Assembly (NCBI GenBank): GCA_964035545.1
Contig: OZ037770.1
Location: 7,758,473-7,822,472 of the forward strand
Direction: 5' to 3'
Length of the DNA: 64,000 nucleotides
From: Bugula neritina
Lineage: Eukaryota; Bryozoa; Gymnolaemata; Cheilostomatida; Bugulidae
Position 1 is the stretch's first letter. Each line of letters begins with the position of its first letter. The notes below the pieces were generated by a model that saw nothing but the letters and a program-made list of their open reading frames with translations, made no database searches and was not told where the DNA came from. Below, piece after piece: positions 12,151-25,189 of the stretch. Made by a program: the position numbers and the translations under genes.

Positions 12151-13442
12151 GTAGGGGTAAAGGGGGGGGGGGGGGGGGGGGTTGAGGCACAATAGGCTGA
12201 ATTTTGAATTCTTTTGCTCTCATTCGTCTGTTTTTCAGGTTACTAGTTCAATAATCTCTAGTCTAAATGCTACACCAGTTTTTCATTATAGGTATCAGTT
12301 TTTTGTTTTTATCTCTTTCACAACCTTCAGAATAACAAAAACTGGTCCATTATGCCCGGTACCAGGTTACAATGGGCCACTGGGTGGGACACAACAAATA
12401 TATTGAAACTTTGCTGATTTGGTTGCATCTGATTTTTATTCATTTAATATACCCAAGTAAATAAAAATACTCTTTCAGATTTACAGCAAAAACCATGTTT
12501 TAACAGTACAATTTGTGCCACCACAGAGAGCAGGGGGAGGCAAAATCAACCGCACATCACTCATTTCTATGGTGCCATTATTATTACCGTGTAGAACTAA
12601 AAATGTTTCTTCTATTCCCACTTCACAGGAACTTTCATCAGAAAAAAAACTTTAGTGGCATGTGCTACAAAATTCCGGGTGGACTTTTCCATGAACTGTA
12701 GCTAAGGTGGCTGAGGTTTGTGGCTGGAGTGTGCATGGAAGGAGGGGGGAGGAAATGAGCAGATCAAAATTTATTTTAGTCAAATACATGTATAATCCCT
12801 CAATTATATAATATAGAATGAAATTCATAACTGCCCATTAGTAGCAACAGCAGAGCGTTGCGTATGATGTATAAAATGGCAAAGCTATAACCTCACCAGA
12901 TGCATATGTTGGGACAGCTTAACCTTGCATGTAGCTTGGGAGTCTTACCGTGATGTCTTGGCTATTTTACAAAAAGAAGTTCAGAAACGGCCATATCTAT
13001 AGATTTTATTAACAATTCAACTAACTTTTTGGGCAAAAAAACTAATAACAGTGATCAGGGTGCAATGATCAGCTGGCCCATTGTGCCCAGGTGGCCAAAT
13101 TTATTTTAGAGTTTGCTGTTATACTAGTTAAGCAACGTAGAGACAAGCAATGACAACAATATCAGTAAAAACTAGGCTTTTTACCTTTAAGTGTAAAAAG
13201 TTATGAAGCTTCAACAACATATTGAAACATTTACAAAAAATGGAAAAAACAGTTTTTGACTCGCCTCTTCAGCATGTATGCTCCACAAGTGTTGAAACTA
13301 CAATGGCTGAATAATTCTGTCATTATCTTTTTATTAAAAAAATCACAACTCTAAGTCAATAATTTCTCTCATAATTTGACCGACTTTTTGTACCCCTGTG
13401 ACCGTTGTGCTCCCCCCCCCCCCCCCCCCCCCCGTTACCCTT
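12151..13442. mobile_element. TIR element with poly-G/poly-C ends
   Basis: The left end GTAGGGGTAAA plus 20 G (12162-12181) then TTGAGGCACAA is mirrored at the right by 22 C (13412-13433) then GTTACCCTTAC, preceded by TTGTGCT. The inverted ends (GGGGTAAAG versus AGGGTAACG) and a possible TA at each side suggest a decayed cut-and-paste element of about 1.29 kb. No transposase domain is recognisable. Confidence 0.6.
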
Positions 13443-13736
13443 ACAGAAAATTGGTATATTTTCCTTCATGATAAAATAATCTGGTGAATAGAGCATACAG
13501 AGCCCCACAAAACTCCACACCATTCTCCCAATCACCAGTTCTGCTTGAAGGGGTTGGTGCGCTGGAATGATTGTGTTGAAAGATATTGACTGTAGCTTCA
13601 ACTGTTAAATGCATAACAACATTTTGCACTTTTTATTTTGCGTAGAAATATGCAAGCTTGTATATTTGGGATATAAGATTTATGTTACTACTTGTTATAC
13701 ACTATTTTATAGCAGTGTACATGAATACCCTTAGGG

Positions 13737-14017
13737 CAGGGCTGTCTAACAGGCGGTCCCAAGGATATGGCCTCCAGTCTACATTTATGTGGCCCTCAAA
13801 GGCATAAAAATAAAAATCGTTTTGCACATGGATTAAATGGGGAAAACTACATTGAAAAACATGCAGCCTGCTTTAATCATTGGGACTTCATTGTGTAATG
13901 ATTCATAAGAATTTGGAATTTGAACAATGCTGATGCTGTGGCCCAAGCTAAATTTACAATACAGCCTCACCATAAAATATTCCATTTCAGTGGCTCTGAA
14001 AAGGTTGGACACCCCTG
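13737..14017. mobile_element. hAT/Charlie-type MITE, near-full copy
   Basis: Starts CAGGGCTGTCTAACAGG and ends GGTTGGACACCCCTG, an imperfect inverted-repeat pair. The interior is shared with 8338-8534, 56292-56645 and the inverse of 62434-62767. About 281 bp and noncoding. Confidence 0.8.
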
Positions 14018-14587
14018 TTTTAAACTGTTGTAGCTTTAGCAGGGTACCTCAATCTGATACTGGCTAGCATATCAAGTCCAATCAAATAACAGCCCTGCAT
14101 TCATTTTTAAATACTGGTTTTACAAGAAACTGGCTCCTCCTTTAACTACTCACCATGACTATCTGCCATATCTTATTTACCATACAGGGTGTTCACCTAC
14201 AGTTTACATATATCAACCTGTAGGCAAACAACTGATAACCTTGTTTAGCTACAGCTGATTGTGTCAGACAGTAAGCTGGGAGTTGATGGCCACTGAAGGT
14301 GCTACATTTACTCTCTACAGTTAGCAGTGGAAAGTAAGGGGAGTGGTTAGCAGATAGTGCAGAGTTAAGGTAAGTGAGATCTCAAACTGTATTAAAAGTA
14401 ACTACTTTTCAATTCAACATAAACCTGCTTTTCTAAGTATTGCTATCTCAATATAATGCCTGACTTTGCTTAGAGCTTCATAAAATTGTGTTAAAGTTCA
14501 CGGACCGGCCAAAGCTTTAGAAAGTTAACTGCTACGTCTCATGCTATCTCAACTAGTGCTTAAAGCTTTATAGCTTTATTGCTATGC

Positions 14588-14685
14588 TACACTAAACCTT
14601 GCTATGCTACACTGGCTGTTGCTATGCTATACCAGCCTTTTGCTATTCTACATTAGCATTTGCTATGCTATATCAGCTTTGAGTA
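14588..14685. repeat. Short tandem repeat with TGCTATGCTA motif
   Basis: Four imperfect copies of a roughly 25-bp unit containing TTGCTATGCTACAC upstream of the plus-strand membrane protein gene. Confidence 0.6.
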
Positions 14686-15063
14686 TACATAGGGACATTT
14701 TGCATATATGGTGGTGCACGCAGTTGGTAGGCCATAATAACAAAAATTTATATCTACTATATGTCTGTGTGCACTATTTATTCAAGAATGTGCAGTTCCA
14801 GCTTAGAACAGTTGGGATTTTCACTGCATCTATTCAAGTAATTTCAAGACAGAAAGGAAGTAACACTAGTTAACCAGTATTTTCAATTTAATCAGTTACG
14901 CATGTTGTTATATAAGAATATTGACTAAAAGTTAGCTTATTGTCATCGAAAAATACTTTTTTATCAGAAACTTTTATAACGTCTTTGTAACTATTTGGTT
15001 TCTGAGATGACATAAAGTGACTGTGTATATTGTTCTGCGTAGCTGATATAACTTCCTGATAAT

Positions 15064-17023
15064 ATGGCAACCAGTCAAAATATTACCGACTCCACAGTGC
15101 TGAATACAGAGATACCTTCCACACCAAAGATAACTGTCACCAACGCACATGTTTTCAACAGTGATGAGTTCTGGTCCCTAGGATGTAAGTCTACAATGTT
15201 CTGATTTATTCCATTAACCTGTCTTTGGTGGTAATTTGTTTTCATAAAATTAGAAATAAATTTACCCCGAATTAATATTTATAAATGCACGCACGCACAC
15301 AAACATGTGTGAAATCAAGAACAAAAGTTCAATATCTACTTTCATTACATTATGCATGTTTTAAATTTACTGAAGATTGAATGAAAATCACCTTTTTATT
15401 TTCCTTTGTATATATATAAATGTCAATAAATAAAATTTGTTTGTTTGATTTGGATATTCTTTGCAGTTCCAAAAGTAAAAGCAGCCAAAACACATGATTT
15501 ATGACATATAGTAGATACATGTCTCAACTATATGGGACTCCACTGACACGCCATCTCAACTGAATCACTAAATCATGAAATATGTTTGCAGCTATATTGG
15601 GGATAAGCTTTGGGTCTGCAGCATTCTTCCTCATTGTGTTTGGACTAGTCTACTTTGCTTGCTTTAAAAGGAAACCATCCAGGTAGGCTATGTTTAGACT
15701 GTATGCTATACTTCTTGACCGTAAAACTTTTTGTCAATCTTCTTACATCATGACACTTACTTTAGCAAAAAGTATAAAATATACTGGAGCAGTACTTACT
15801 CTTATTCACATAACAGTACATACTCTTATACACATAACAGTACTTACTCTTATTCACATAGCAATACTTACTCTTATACACATAACAGTACTTACTCTTA
15901 TTCATATAACAGTAGTTATTTGCTTAGTTATTTACAGCAAGTGTTTCCCAACATGATTTGTAAATATGTTTTTCAAACTTTTAAACAAGCTGCCAACAGC
16001 AATGTTATCATTATACCATACATAAAACCTGGAGAATTTCATTAAGAAAGCTGGTCTAGAAAACCTTTGAATTGAACTTTGGCTCATGTAACATCCTTTG
16101 AAGTTCTTTGCTGTTTATGATGTTATCTACAGCGTTCACTATTTTGCAAATGAAACCAATTACTGCATATACAGTATAATTATAATGTAGCCAACTTATT
16201 TTAAAGTATAAATATAATTTCAGTGTTTTCAATGAGTGATATAAATAATTATGCATTTTAGTTACATATATTAGTTTGCTAAACATATTGTATTATATAT
16301 AAAAGGATTAAGGTTTGCAGAGTGTGCATATTATTTATATCTTAATATTTTTATTATAAATATAAACCGTGTCTTACAGTAGGCCTATTCAAAGGTAGCT
16401 CCTGGTTACTTTAAAAATAGAGATTAGAAGAAGTGGGTAACTTTAACAGCTTATTATCCATGTAATACATGCATGAATAATTCTATGTATTTTATAACCA
16501 TACATGCAACATATTACATAGATGTAATATTCTATTAAACTCTAGTGCAAAAAATGAAAACTTGAAAGAAGCTGAGCCAGGAAATTCGAGCAGTCAATAT
16601 ATAATCTACAAGGGAGGGTCAGAGAGGATGTCCCGCAGTAACGCAGCTGCCTACAGCGACTCAGCTACACGCAGTCTGCCATCTTATAGACTGGGGATGA
16701 GTCACACTCACTCTCCTCAAGAGAAAGGCGAGGCTTATGGGTACAGCAGCAGACCTCGGTTATTGAACCGGAGTTCTGAACCTTACATGTTCAACAGATC
16801 AATCAGAGGAGAGGCTTATGACCCGAGAGACAGTGCTGCAGATAGCAATAGCAAAATATCATGGATTCCCCTTAAACAGGAATTTTCAAGAAATAATGGA
16901 GGACTGGATAGGAGGGACCCATTACTACCTCCCCCAGATTACCAAAATATGAGTGTCTCAATGCCTCGAGCTAACATGGCCGAGTTTCGTACTAATCAAC
17001 AGGTGCCACTCGTTGACTACTAA
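15064..17023 (+). CDS. Unrecognised single-pass membrane protein with PPxY motif
   Basis: Three coding exons: 15064-15184, 15592-15682, 16546-17023 (690 nt, 229 aa). All junctions are GT-AG and phases agree (split codons T|CT and AG|T). Residues 1-41 are polar and Ser/Thr-rich with an N-glycosylation site (NIT, 6-8) and no signal peptide. A single membrane segment follows at about 42-64 (ILGISFGSAAFFLIVFGLVY) and then a basic stop-transfer KRK. This predicts an N-out, C-in topology. The cytoplasmic tail (about 165 aa) is Ser/Arg/Tyr-rich, with PPPDY at 199-203, a PPxY motif of the kind bound by WW domains (Nedd4-type ligases, YAP). It ends PLVDY. I do not recognise the family. The 5' UTR start is not determined. 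Confidence 0.75.
15783..15935. repeat. 24-bp minisatellite in intron 2 of the membrane orphan
   Basis: Six copies of a 24-bp unit including ACTTACTCTTATTCACATAA and ending CAGT, starting about 100 bp after the donor at 15683. Confidence 0.9.
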
Positions 17024-17404
17024 AAGCGCTCCAAGGACACATTAATGTCAAGTTGTTCTGTAACACGAAATGTGAGAGATACAATTATATATATTGAATT
17101 CATATACAGGTGTAACTTCATGCAGTTGTACAAAGCTGGTAACTTATGCCACACAAAAACAATATATATTATTATGTTGCCACTTTATAGTATCGAATGT
17201 ATATATCTAATGTATATATTAGAGAAATAAGTATAATGCAATAATATTGCAACATTGTGCTGTAATATCCGGTGACATGCAAGTATTTCTGTAATTGCTC
17301 AATAGAAATTGATTTGGACAGGTTAAGGTAAATACCAGGTTAAATGAATATAATATTAGTTATTATTTATATAGTAACCAAAGTTTTAAAAAAAATCACT
17401 ATGG

Positions 17405-17423
17405 AAAATAAATAAAATAAAAA
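17405..17423 (+). terminator. Possible polyadenylation signals of the membrane orphan
   Basis: Overlapping AATAAA hexamers about 385 nt after the stop codon. The alternative is an earlier weak signal near 17226. Weak evidence in AT-rich DNA. Confidence 0.3.
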
Positions 17424-17658
17424 AAAGGTGATGATTGAAACAAAAAACAGGCAGCAAAAATAATAGACTTCATAGCTATACAGAGAGGTGCACATGGCTT
17501 ACTCTGTATTAATGTATCCATATGTGACTCTTGGAAATTGTATAACAAAATATGAATCTGCCTTTCAACACATATAATGTAATATATTACAATATAATAT
17601 ATTATAATGTAATATAGTATATTACATTATAATACATTATAGTTTTATGAAAATAAAA

Positions 17659-17664
17659 TTTATT
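17659..17664 (-). terminator. Likely polyadenylation signal of the C3orf33 homologue
   Basis: AATAAA on the minus strand 45-50 nt downstream of the stop codon. It lies between the two convergent genes. Confidence 0.45.
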
Positions 17665-17709
17665 ACCGTATGCATAAATATAAACAAATAAAATGTTTAT
17701 CGATAAAGT

Positions 17710-20700
17710 TTAATCTTTTTTCTTGAATAATCGCTTTACAGTTTTCCACCCAATTATTTTTTTCCAGCCGGACTTATTTTCCCAATCTCCTTTGCCTTTC
17801 TTCACTGCTTTTTGTTCTGCAGATAATAATTGACTTCGCAAGGAAGCTAAAAATTATAAATTAATGTTACGTGGGTGATATAGTAGTATAGTATAGTAGG
17901 TGATATACTGGTATAGTATAGTAGGTAATATACTGGTATAGTATAGTAGGTGATATACTGGTATAGTATAGTAGGTGATATACTGGTATAGTATAGTAGG
18001 TGATATACTGGTATAGTATTGTAGGTGATATACTGGTATAGTATAGTAGGTGATATACTAGTATAGTAGGTGATATACTGGTATAGTATAGTAGGTGATA
18101 TACTGGTATAGTATAGTAGATGATATACTGGTATAGTATAGTAGGTGATATACTGGTATAGTATTGTAGGTGATATACTGGTATAGTATAGTAGGTAATA
18201 TACTGGTATAGTATAGTAGGTGATATACTGGTATAGTATAGTAGGTGATATACTGGTATAGTATAGTAGGTGATATACTAGTATAGTAGGTGATATACTG
18301 GTATAGTATAGTAGGTGATATATTAGTATAGTATAGTAGGTAATATACTGGTATAGTATAGTAAATGATATACTGGTATAGTATAGTAGGTAATATACTG
18401 GTATAGTATAGTAAATGATATACTGGTATAGTATAGTAGGTGATATACTGGTATAGTATAGTAGGTGATATACTAGTATAGTATAGTAGGTGATATACTA
18501 GTATAGTAGGTGATATACTAGTATAGTAGGTGATATACTAGTATAGTAGGTGATATATTAGTATAGTATAGTAGGTGATATATTAGTATAGTATAGTAGG
18601 TGATATACTGGTATAGTATAGTATGTAATATACTGGTATAGTATAGTAGGTGATATACTGGTATAGTATAGTACGTAATATACTGGTATAGTATACTAGG
18701 TGATATATATTAGTATAGTATAGTAGGCGATATCCTATCAGAGGTGACATAAGAGATGCTGTTATCAAAGCACTGTTTACACGTAACACAAGTAGTTACA
18801 GATAACGTCTCTATGCCCACCGTATATTTGAGATGTTGGTTCCTCATCATATCTGTCCAGCACTTTCCCAAAGCCCTTCTGTACTAGCAAGTGATTGACG
18901 TTAGTTCTCACCGGATACTTCTATATAACAAAGAAACAGACATGGTACCACAACTACCACCACTTTAATAGTGAAACCTAATATGAATACTAATGCGCAT
19001 AAAACATGAGGTAAAAATCGACAGTGGAAGATTAGATACAATTTCAGGATCTTATTTGAATTGAACAATAAAATTATGACACCATCGCAGTCTGCACCAC
19101 ATCAACTAACTGAATTAACCTTGACCTTTAGGTAGTGGAGACTAAGAGTAACTAGCTGAATTAACCTTGACCTTCAGGTAGTGCAGAAGTAAGACAACAA
19201 AGAAAGACTTTACACACATAACAAACTTTACTTATGTGTAATACCTTTATTCTGCAGGTAATGATTGCAGGTATGAAGTTATTTTCTGGTGACTCGAGTA
19301 GTTTGAACCAAATATTTCTGTTAACAATGTTAATATCTATCCAGTTCTCCCCTGACTTAGTGAGCTGTACTCCCGCTATTGACACTTTAAGCAGATCCTC
19401 GTTGCTTTTTCCTATGGTGAAAGTTTGACACACAGTTATATACAGAATTGACGATGTTATATTATACAGTTTAGCTTTTGTATTATACAGTGCAGTTGTA
19501 TTATACAGTGCAGCTGGGTATATTACACAGTCTAGCTGGGTATATTATACAGTGTAGTTGGTGTATTATACAGTATAGTAGGTGTATTACACAGTATAGT
19601 AGGTGTATTACACAGTATAGAAGGTGCATTATACAGAATAGTAGGTGTATTATACAGTATAGTAGGTACATTATACAGTATAGTTAGTGTATTATACAGT
19701 ATAGTAGGTGTATTATACAATATAATAGGTGTATTATACAGAGTAGTTGGTGTATTATACAGTATAATAGGTGTATTATATAGTGCTGTGATTCTAAACC
19801 ACAGAATTTCAGATAGAATGATTGCAAGACAGAATAGGTGTTGAGAGATGTTCGTCTTAAAGATGATTATATAATATTGTTATTGAATATATGAATCCGG
19901 AGATAATTGTTACAGTCGTCCTGACTGACGGTGAATCATTCACTAAAAACTTCTCAAAATTATCCCAGAGTTCCAATATTGGGTTATCTAGGAATGGGCC
20001 AATGAAATAGTTGGAATATACACTAATAGGTTGGTGTGAGTACATAATGTAACCAACATACAAGTGTAATCAAGTTTACATGGTTTACCTATTTACGCCC
20101 TAGAAATTAGTAAAATATGCTAAAATTACAAGTACAAAAATTACAACACAAATAAAGTTGGATAAATTACTAAGTGTACATGTGTACATATAATATGTAG
20201 AGAGGAAACAACTACTGTATTTACTTTATCTTCTTAAATTACAGCTATTTTCAACACCTAATACTGTCATATAGGTCTTACCTTTATGTGACCTTGTAAA
20301 TAGACTGACAAAACGTGAAGGTAGAGGAGGGATATGGCTGACTGAAAGGACATTCGTGTCTTTATCTCTGTGTCGCACAGTTCCTAGCAGTTTAACATTC
20401 TGTTGGTAGAACCTGGGAGGGATATCACTGGAGCTAGTGAACCTGTGGTGCTGTAACACAACCACTTAGAAAATCTTTCTTACTTGTGCTCAATAACATA
20501 CAATAATCTACAGCGCTACAGGATTCAATATTGTCTAACACTCTTGTCTACGCGGCTCTAACTTGAAACATCCCATTGGGTTATTTCAAGAACAAACATT
20601 GCTCTCAAGCTACAAGCATTCACTTGAACATGGTATGACTGCAAACTATGAGTCAACATTTAGTCAATGTATTGGAGCATATAACACGATTTCAGGTAAA

Positions 20701-21761
20701 GATGGCACAGGTAAAATGACACAAGTGAAAAGTAGGTAAAAATGGCATACTGATGTTAAATTATTGCAACCCACCAAACCTCAAACCCCCATCCCCAAAC
20801 CTAAACCCCCATTTCAAACCCCAAACCCTAATGTTGAAAATGTGCCATCTTCACTTACTTTGCCATTTGTGTCATTATTACCTGTGCCATTATTATTGGT
20901 CCCATTTTTACCAGACACCTATGACATTATGTCAGATCACATGACAACGTGTCAGATCACATGACAACGTGTCAGATCACATGACAACGTGTCAGATCAC
21001 ATGACAAGGTGTCAGATCACATGACAATGTGTCAGATCACATGACAAGGTGTCAGATCACATGACAAGGTGTCAGATCACATGACAATGTGTCAGATCAC
21101 ATGACAAGGTGTCAGACCACATGACAAGGTGTCAGATCATATGACAAGGTGTCAGATCACATGACAATGTGTCAGATCACATGACAATGTGTCAGATCAC
21201 ATGACAATGTGTCAGATCACATGACAATGTGTCAGATTATATGACCAGGTGATACAAGTAACACTTACTAATCTTAAGTGCCTTCCAACACCAATGAGAA
21301 CGACTGCACCAGCTACATAAACACTTCTCTAAAACAAACATAGAAACACAACTCCTGTATATAAGCACTCATAATATTGTCTACCAGCTAATTTCTTGTT
21401 TTTGTGAGATTAATATTACAATACTTAGACATGAAACATTCTTCGTACTGCCAATCAACTAACATATATTTTTACAAAATTCTAACAAAAATTAGTATTT
21501 TATCTTATAGGAGAAAAGAGTAACCACACCACAGCTAGGTGCACTAAATAGAGAAAAATCCTTAACAATTGTGAGCCTTCCACTTTAATTTACACATCAT
21601 GAGTATAAAACATTAGGTGACTAAAAATAAAACAAGTGTGCATTAGAGAAAATCTAGCTAGGTACCTGTATAAGCTGCAAATTCTGATCCACAAAGTTAC
21701 TAAATCTGGAAAGAAAATCTGTATTTGTAGCTGTATTATTACTTTCACTGTCTTCTGGCAT
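17710..21761 (-). CDS. C3orf33 homologue
   Basis: Six coding exons: 21666-21761, 21269-21328, 20282-20450, 19245-19411, 18821-18920, 17710-17846 (729 nt, 242 aa), all GT-AG and in phase. Residues 1-32 match the polar N-terminus of human C3orf33 (FSNFVDQNLQLIQ). A membrane segment follows (VYVAGAVVLIGVG), then FTSSSDIPPRFYQQNVKLLG, the family's most conserved block. GVQLTKSGENW and IWFKLLES correspond to GVELAETGKAW and LWFQLLGK in the human protein. HLLVQKGFGKVL and a Lys-rich C-terminus (KKIIGWKTVKRLFKKKD) complete it. The central part is an OB-fold/staphylococcal-nuclease-like domain in family databases. The human protein is about 290 aa and has been linked to AP-1 inhibition; its biochemistry is poorly known. 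The Lys-rich end is shorter than in human. Confidence 0.94.
17874..18727. repeat. 25-bp minisatellite in C3orf33 intron 5
   Basis: About 34 copies of a 25-bp unit with core GGTGATATACTGGTATAGTA, some shortened by 10 bp. It starts about 28 bp from the acceptor of exon 6 and fills nearly all of the intron 17847-18820. Read in gene direction each full unit contains ACTATACCAG, a YAG acceptor-like sequence. Confidence 0.95.
19465..19790. repeat. About 21-bp minisatellite in C3orf33 intron 3
   Basis: About 15 copies of a unit with core GTATTATACAGTATAGTAGG, starting about 55 bp upstream (in gene direction) of exon 4. Confidence 0.9.
20690..20925. repeat. TGGCAC-rich repeat, copy 3 (inverted)
   Basis: Begins AGGTAAAGATGGCACAGG and ends GTCCCATTTTTACCAGAC, an imperfect inverted pair around a C-rich centre (CCCCCATCCCCAAACC). 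It matches the inverse of 9325-9535, so this is a dispersed family, probably a MITE. Confidence 0.6.
20932..21240. repeat. 20-bp minisatellite in C3orf33 intron 2
   Basis: About 15 near-perfect copies of GTCAGATCACATGACAATGT (AAGG and AACG variants), ending about 28 bp from the donor of exon 2. It directly abuts the TGGCAC-rich repeat. Confidence 0.95.
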
Positions 21762-21971
21762 TTTCTTTTTTAAAATACGCAGCTCTACAAATAAATTCAA
21801 AAATTCAAATTCAAATTATAACTTTTTCAAGCTGACACAAAAAATTTTTTTTACATAATGTTAAATTGGCACACTTGAAAATTTAAAAAGAAATAATTGC
21901 ACAATAATGCTAGACCTTACGTCATATACAAAATATTATAATAGAAAAAAGGCTTAGCATATTAATACGAG

Positions 21972-22178
21972 TGTATACAGTGGTAGTAATAGCAGCAGTA
22001 GTAGCAGCAGCAGCAGTAGTAGAAGTAGCAGCAGCAGTAACAGTAGTAGTAGCAGTATCAGTAGTAACAGCAGTAGTAGTAGTAGTAGTAGCAGTAGTAG
22101 TAGCAGTAGTAGCAGCAGCAGTAGTAGTAGTAGTAGTAGCAGTAATAGTAGTAGCAGCAGTAACAGTAGTGATAGTCA
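21972..22178. repeat. AGT/AGC triplet microsatellite
   Basis: Imperfect GTAGTAGCAGCAGTA tract about 210 bp upstream of the C3orf33 start codon. It yields stop-free low-complexity frames on both strands. Confidence 0.92.
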
Positions 22179-22199
22179 CAGAAATAAGAATAATATTTT

Positions 22200-25180
22200 A
22201 TGTTTTACTTTAAAAATATCGGATATTAGAGGTTGTTATAACTTTTTAATTCCAATGCCTACACAGATTTTACTGAATTAGGTTGTGAATAAGTTTTGCT
22301 GCAAGTATCTGTGGCAATGAACTTAGCCAATAACAAGTTTTGATTGAAAGTTATAAAATAAAAGCACTAGTGCTGAAATTGCGAGGACACGCTGATGCTG
22401 TGTTAGCAAAAACACTTACTTTCAAATTTAATTAGTGACAATTATAACGGCAACAATAAATACACAAGCAAATGTAAAAAAGACAAATATCTTAAATGCT
22501 GAGATGTCAACCAAGACAAGAATTTTATCGAATAGAACAAAATCTAAATTTCAATTGTGCGTAACATTTCTTTAAATATTATTAGAAAGCTTGATACTTT
22601 TGAGTTTATCTAACAAAATAGATGAGCATAAGAAACTATATTATTCTGCAATATCCATGGGTGAAATCAAGTAGCCTATTCTACAAATAGATAATATAAA
22701 GTTAAATGTTATTTTGATAATTGTTTTATGACTATGTAAAATTAGATAATATAGGCTAGTTACTAATCTAAAAAAACCTTAATATGAAACTAATGAAGAG
22801 AAGAAGTATCAATGGTGGGAGAAAAAATCGAAGGCAGCTAATAGAAAAACATAAAGACATTCTACAACTGCCTTAGAGAGGTGTGCAAGCCACAAAATAG
22901 AGGCATCGCCCAATTGTTTAATTAAGATGACAAAACAGTCTTGACAGCAAAAGCTGTTACCCTAACAAGGTTTGCACAGCATTTCGATCAGCTGCTAAAT
23001 GCGCCAATAGTCGAAGATCAATGAATTTTTTGCTACTGCCACACACCCTTTTTCACACATAATCTTTCTCTGATCTTATTGCTTGCCAGTTTTTCTCCCT
23101 TATATTTTCTGCAGCCTCTGGGTTCTAGAATCATACGAGTAATTTCTTTTTAGACATCTTCACTCTTGTTCCTTCACGCTCTTTCCATCACCTAATCATC
23201 TTAATTCGTCTTTTCTCTTTGGCTTAATCTTTTTTCTTAATTTGTCTTCTTGGCTTGTTTTTTTTGCATGGCACTGTGTGTTCATACACAAGCAATCGAT
23301 GTTGGGTTGCCACTGTCTCTCCAGGTATGACCTTAAAGTTCTTCAAACTAAATCTAGTTGCGTCCTTCTCATCATAGCATAGTCGATCACTGTCGGATTT
23401 TCTTCATTTTTGGAGGTAACCAATTCTCCTTATCCTAAGTAAAGAAAGCAATCATGATAATCGCCATATAATGTCCGGGCCAACCTTAGTATCCAATTAC
23501 CTTCGTCAAGTATCCAGGCCACCCTTTGAATACACAATGCTTTTTACTTACATACCCATTTAATTTCCTACCACTACCATCTCCGAATTATCAGGTATGA
23601 GTGTTGGAACAGGGCAAATTGGCGTATGAAGCAATTCTTTGTTCATTTTTTCTTTTCTACATTATTATTATAGAACATCCGGCTAACTGATCAGGACATG
23701 CCAATGAAAGGTGAATACTAATATTATAGAGTATATTTTTTAAAGCATACACATCGCAAGTACAATTTGAACCACATACTCTTCATGGTAAAACAGTGCT
23801 AAGCAGTAAAACATTTTCAAGCCTTTTTAATTCTTACTATTTAAATAAGTGGACAGCCTGAAATCTAAAACTAGAGCCTACATGATTGGATTGAAGTTAG
23901 GAGCAGCCTCCGCCAGTCATAGTTTGAGTGAGAGCAAAACTTTAACTTTTATACTTTAAGTAACCCCTTTGATTGGGGGACTACATAATTTATTTCTAAA
24001 ACCTAAAGTAAATATAAGGGCCATAAAATGTCCCTATATGTTTGTTGACAAACATTAATTACCAATTCACTAACTTGTGTAATGGAAAAAGCCACAGCTC
24101 TACAACAGGCTACAGCCGAACTTCTATTAAGACTTAGCTATAACCTAGTTGATAAGTTAATGAGAAGAACATAAACAACTCATAGATGATAGAAAACATT
24201 AGGCTTAGCTAAAGATCTAAGCTTAAGGCCATAATTTAAATTTATTCAATTTCATGCTGTAGTCGTGAAAGATCTGTCAGGACGCAGAAATAGATGTTAC
24301 TGTCAGTTCTCTCTTTTATTTTACATCTCAACAAATTGAGTGTTGATTAGGCAATTTGAATTTACTTGTTCAATATTAATGAAAATTATTCAGTTTGATT
24401 TCAATCGGTGATAAAAATAATAATATCTAAACTTAATTATTTAATTTTATGATTATCATTATGGTAAACTTGAAGTAATACTAATAGTAATAGTAATAGT
24501 ATTTAAGTTTGCAATAGCCATGGACTCATACTTACTCTTACGACTTACAGTCTTAGTCTTACATTTGAGTACCAGTATGACTTTGAGTATCACTATCAGT
24601 ACGAGTATGACATCGACTATCGGTATCACTATAAGTATGAGTCCTACTCATTGAGTATGAGTATGAGTTAGAGTACCAGTATCAGTATAACTATAAGTAT
24701 AAGTATTACTTTACTATGAGACTGAGTAGAGAGATCAAACACATTTTTATTTTGATTTTCATTTTGAATTGTTATTGTTAATATCTAGAGCCTGAACAAA
24801 TATTAATTATTTTTGATTTAAACGCAAAATAAAAGCAAAATAAAACATAACATAAAATATTACTAAAGGCTTTTTTTATTTATACTTAACAGTCTCGTTG
24901 CAAACTCAAATAGAAATGCCAATGTTGTAATTCAAATTGTCTACTATAAAATTTAAACTTGAACTTTCGCGGAATCGCGGTTTAATGCTTAGCTAAGAAA
25001 CATTGCTACTTATTTAGAAGAGTTATTATAAGTTACGATTGTTTCAATCGTGCATTCACAACCTAAAATTAGGTTCTCAGTCTAAAATAGTGAGCAAGGT
25101 GCGAACCACTGAAGTAGAATTCGAACTATCGGTATGACACATTTTATTCTCTACTGGTGCGAATACTGTAGCTGTGTCAA
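22200..25180. other. Intergenic region between C3orf33 and SMG8
   Basis: No gene is visible apart from a decayed LINE piece and a quasi-periodic block at 24470-24720 (AGTATGAG, TATCAGTA motifs in both orientations). Confidence 0.5.
22830..23480 (-). pseudogene. Decayed LINE ORF2 fragment, end of endonuclease domain
   Basis: Minus-strand translation near 23392-23353 gives IDYAMMRRTQ and, in a shifted frame at about 23345-23285, FKVIPGETVATQHRLLV. Both are the familiar closing motifs of the apurinic endonuclease domain in non-LTR retrotransposons (IDYI.VRR then VIPGE..QHRLLV). Stops and a frameshift separate them, so the copy is dead. The clade is not decidable. Confidence 0.65.
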
Positions 25181-25189
25181 ACATTCGGA

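Noticed and set aside
21922-22213. Thr/Ala- and Val/Ala-rich ORFs
   Set aside because: Trinucleotide repeat read in both directions; no flanking coding sequence.
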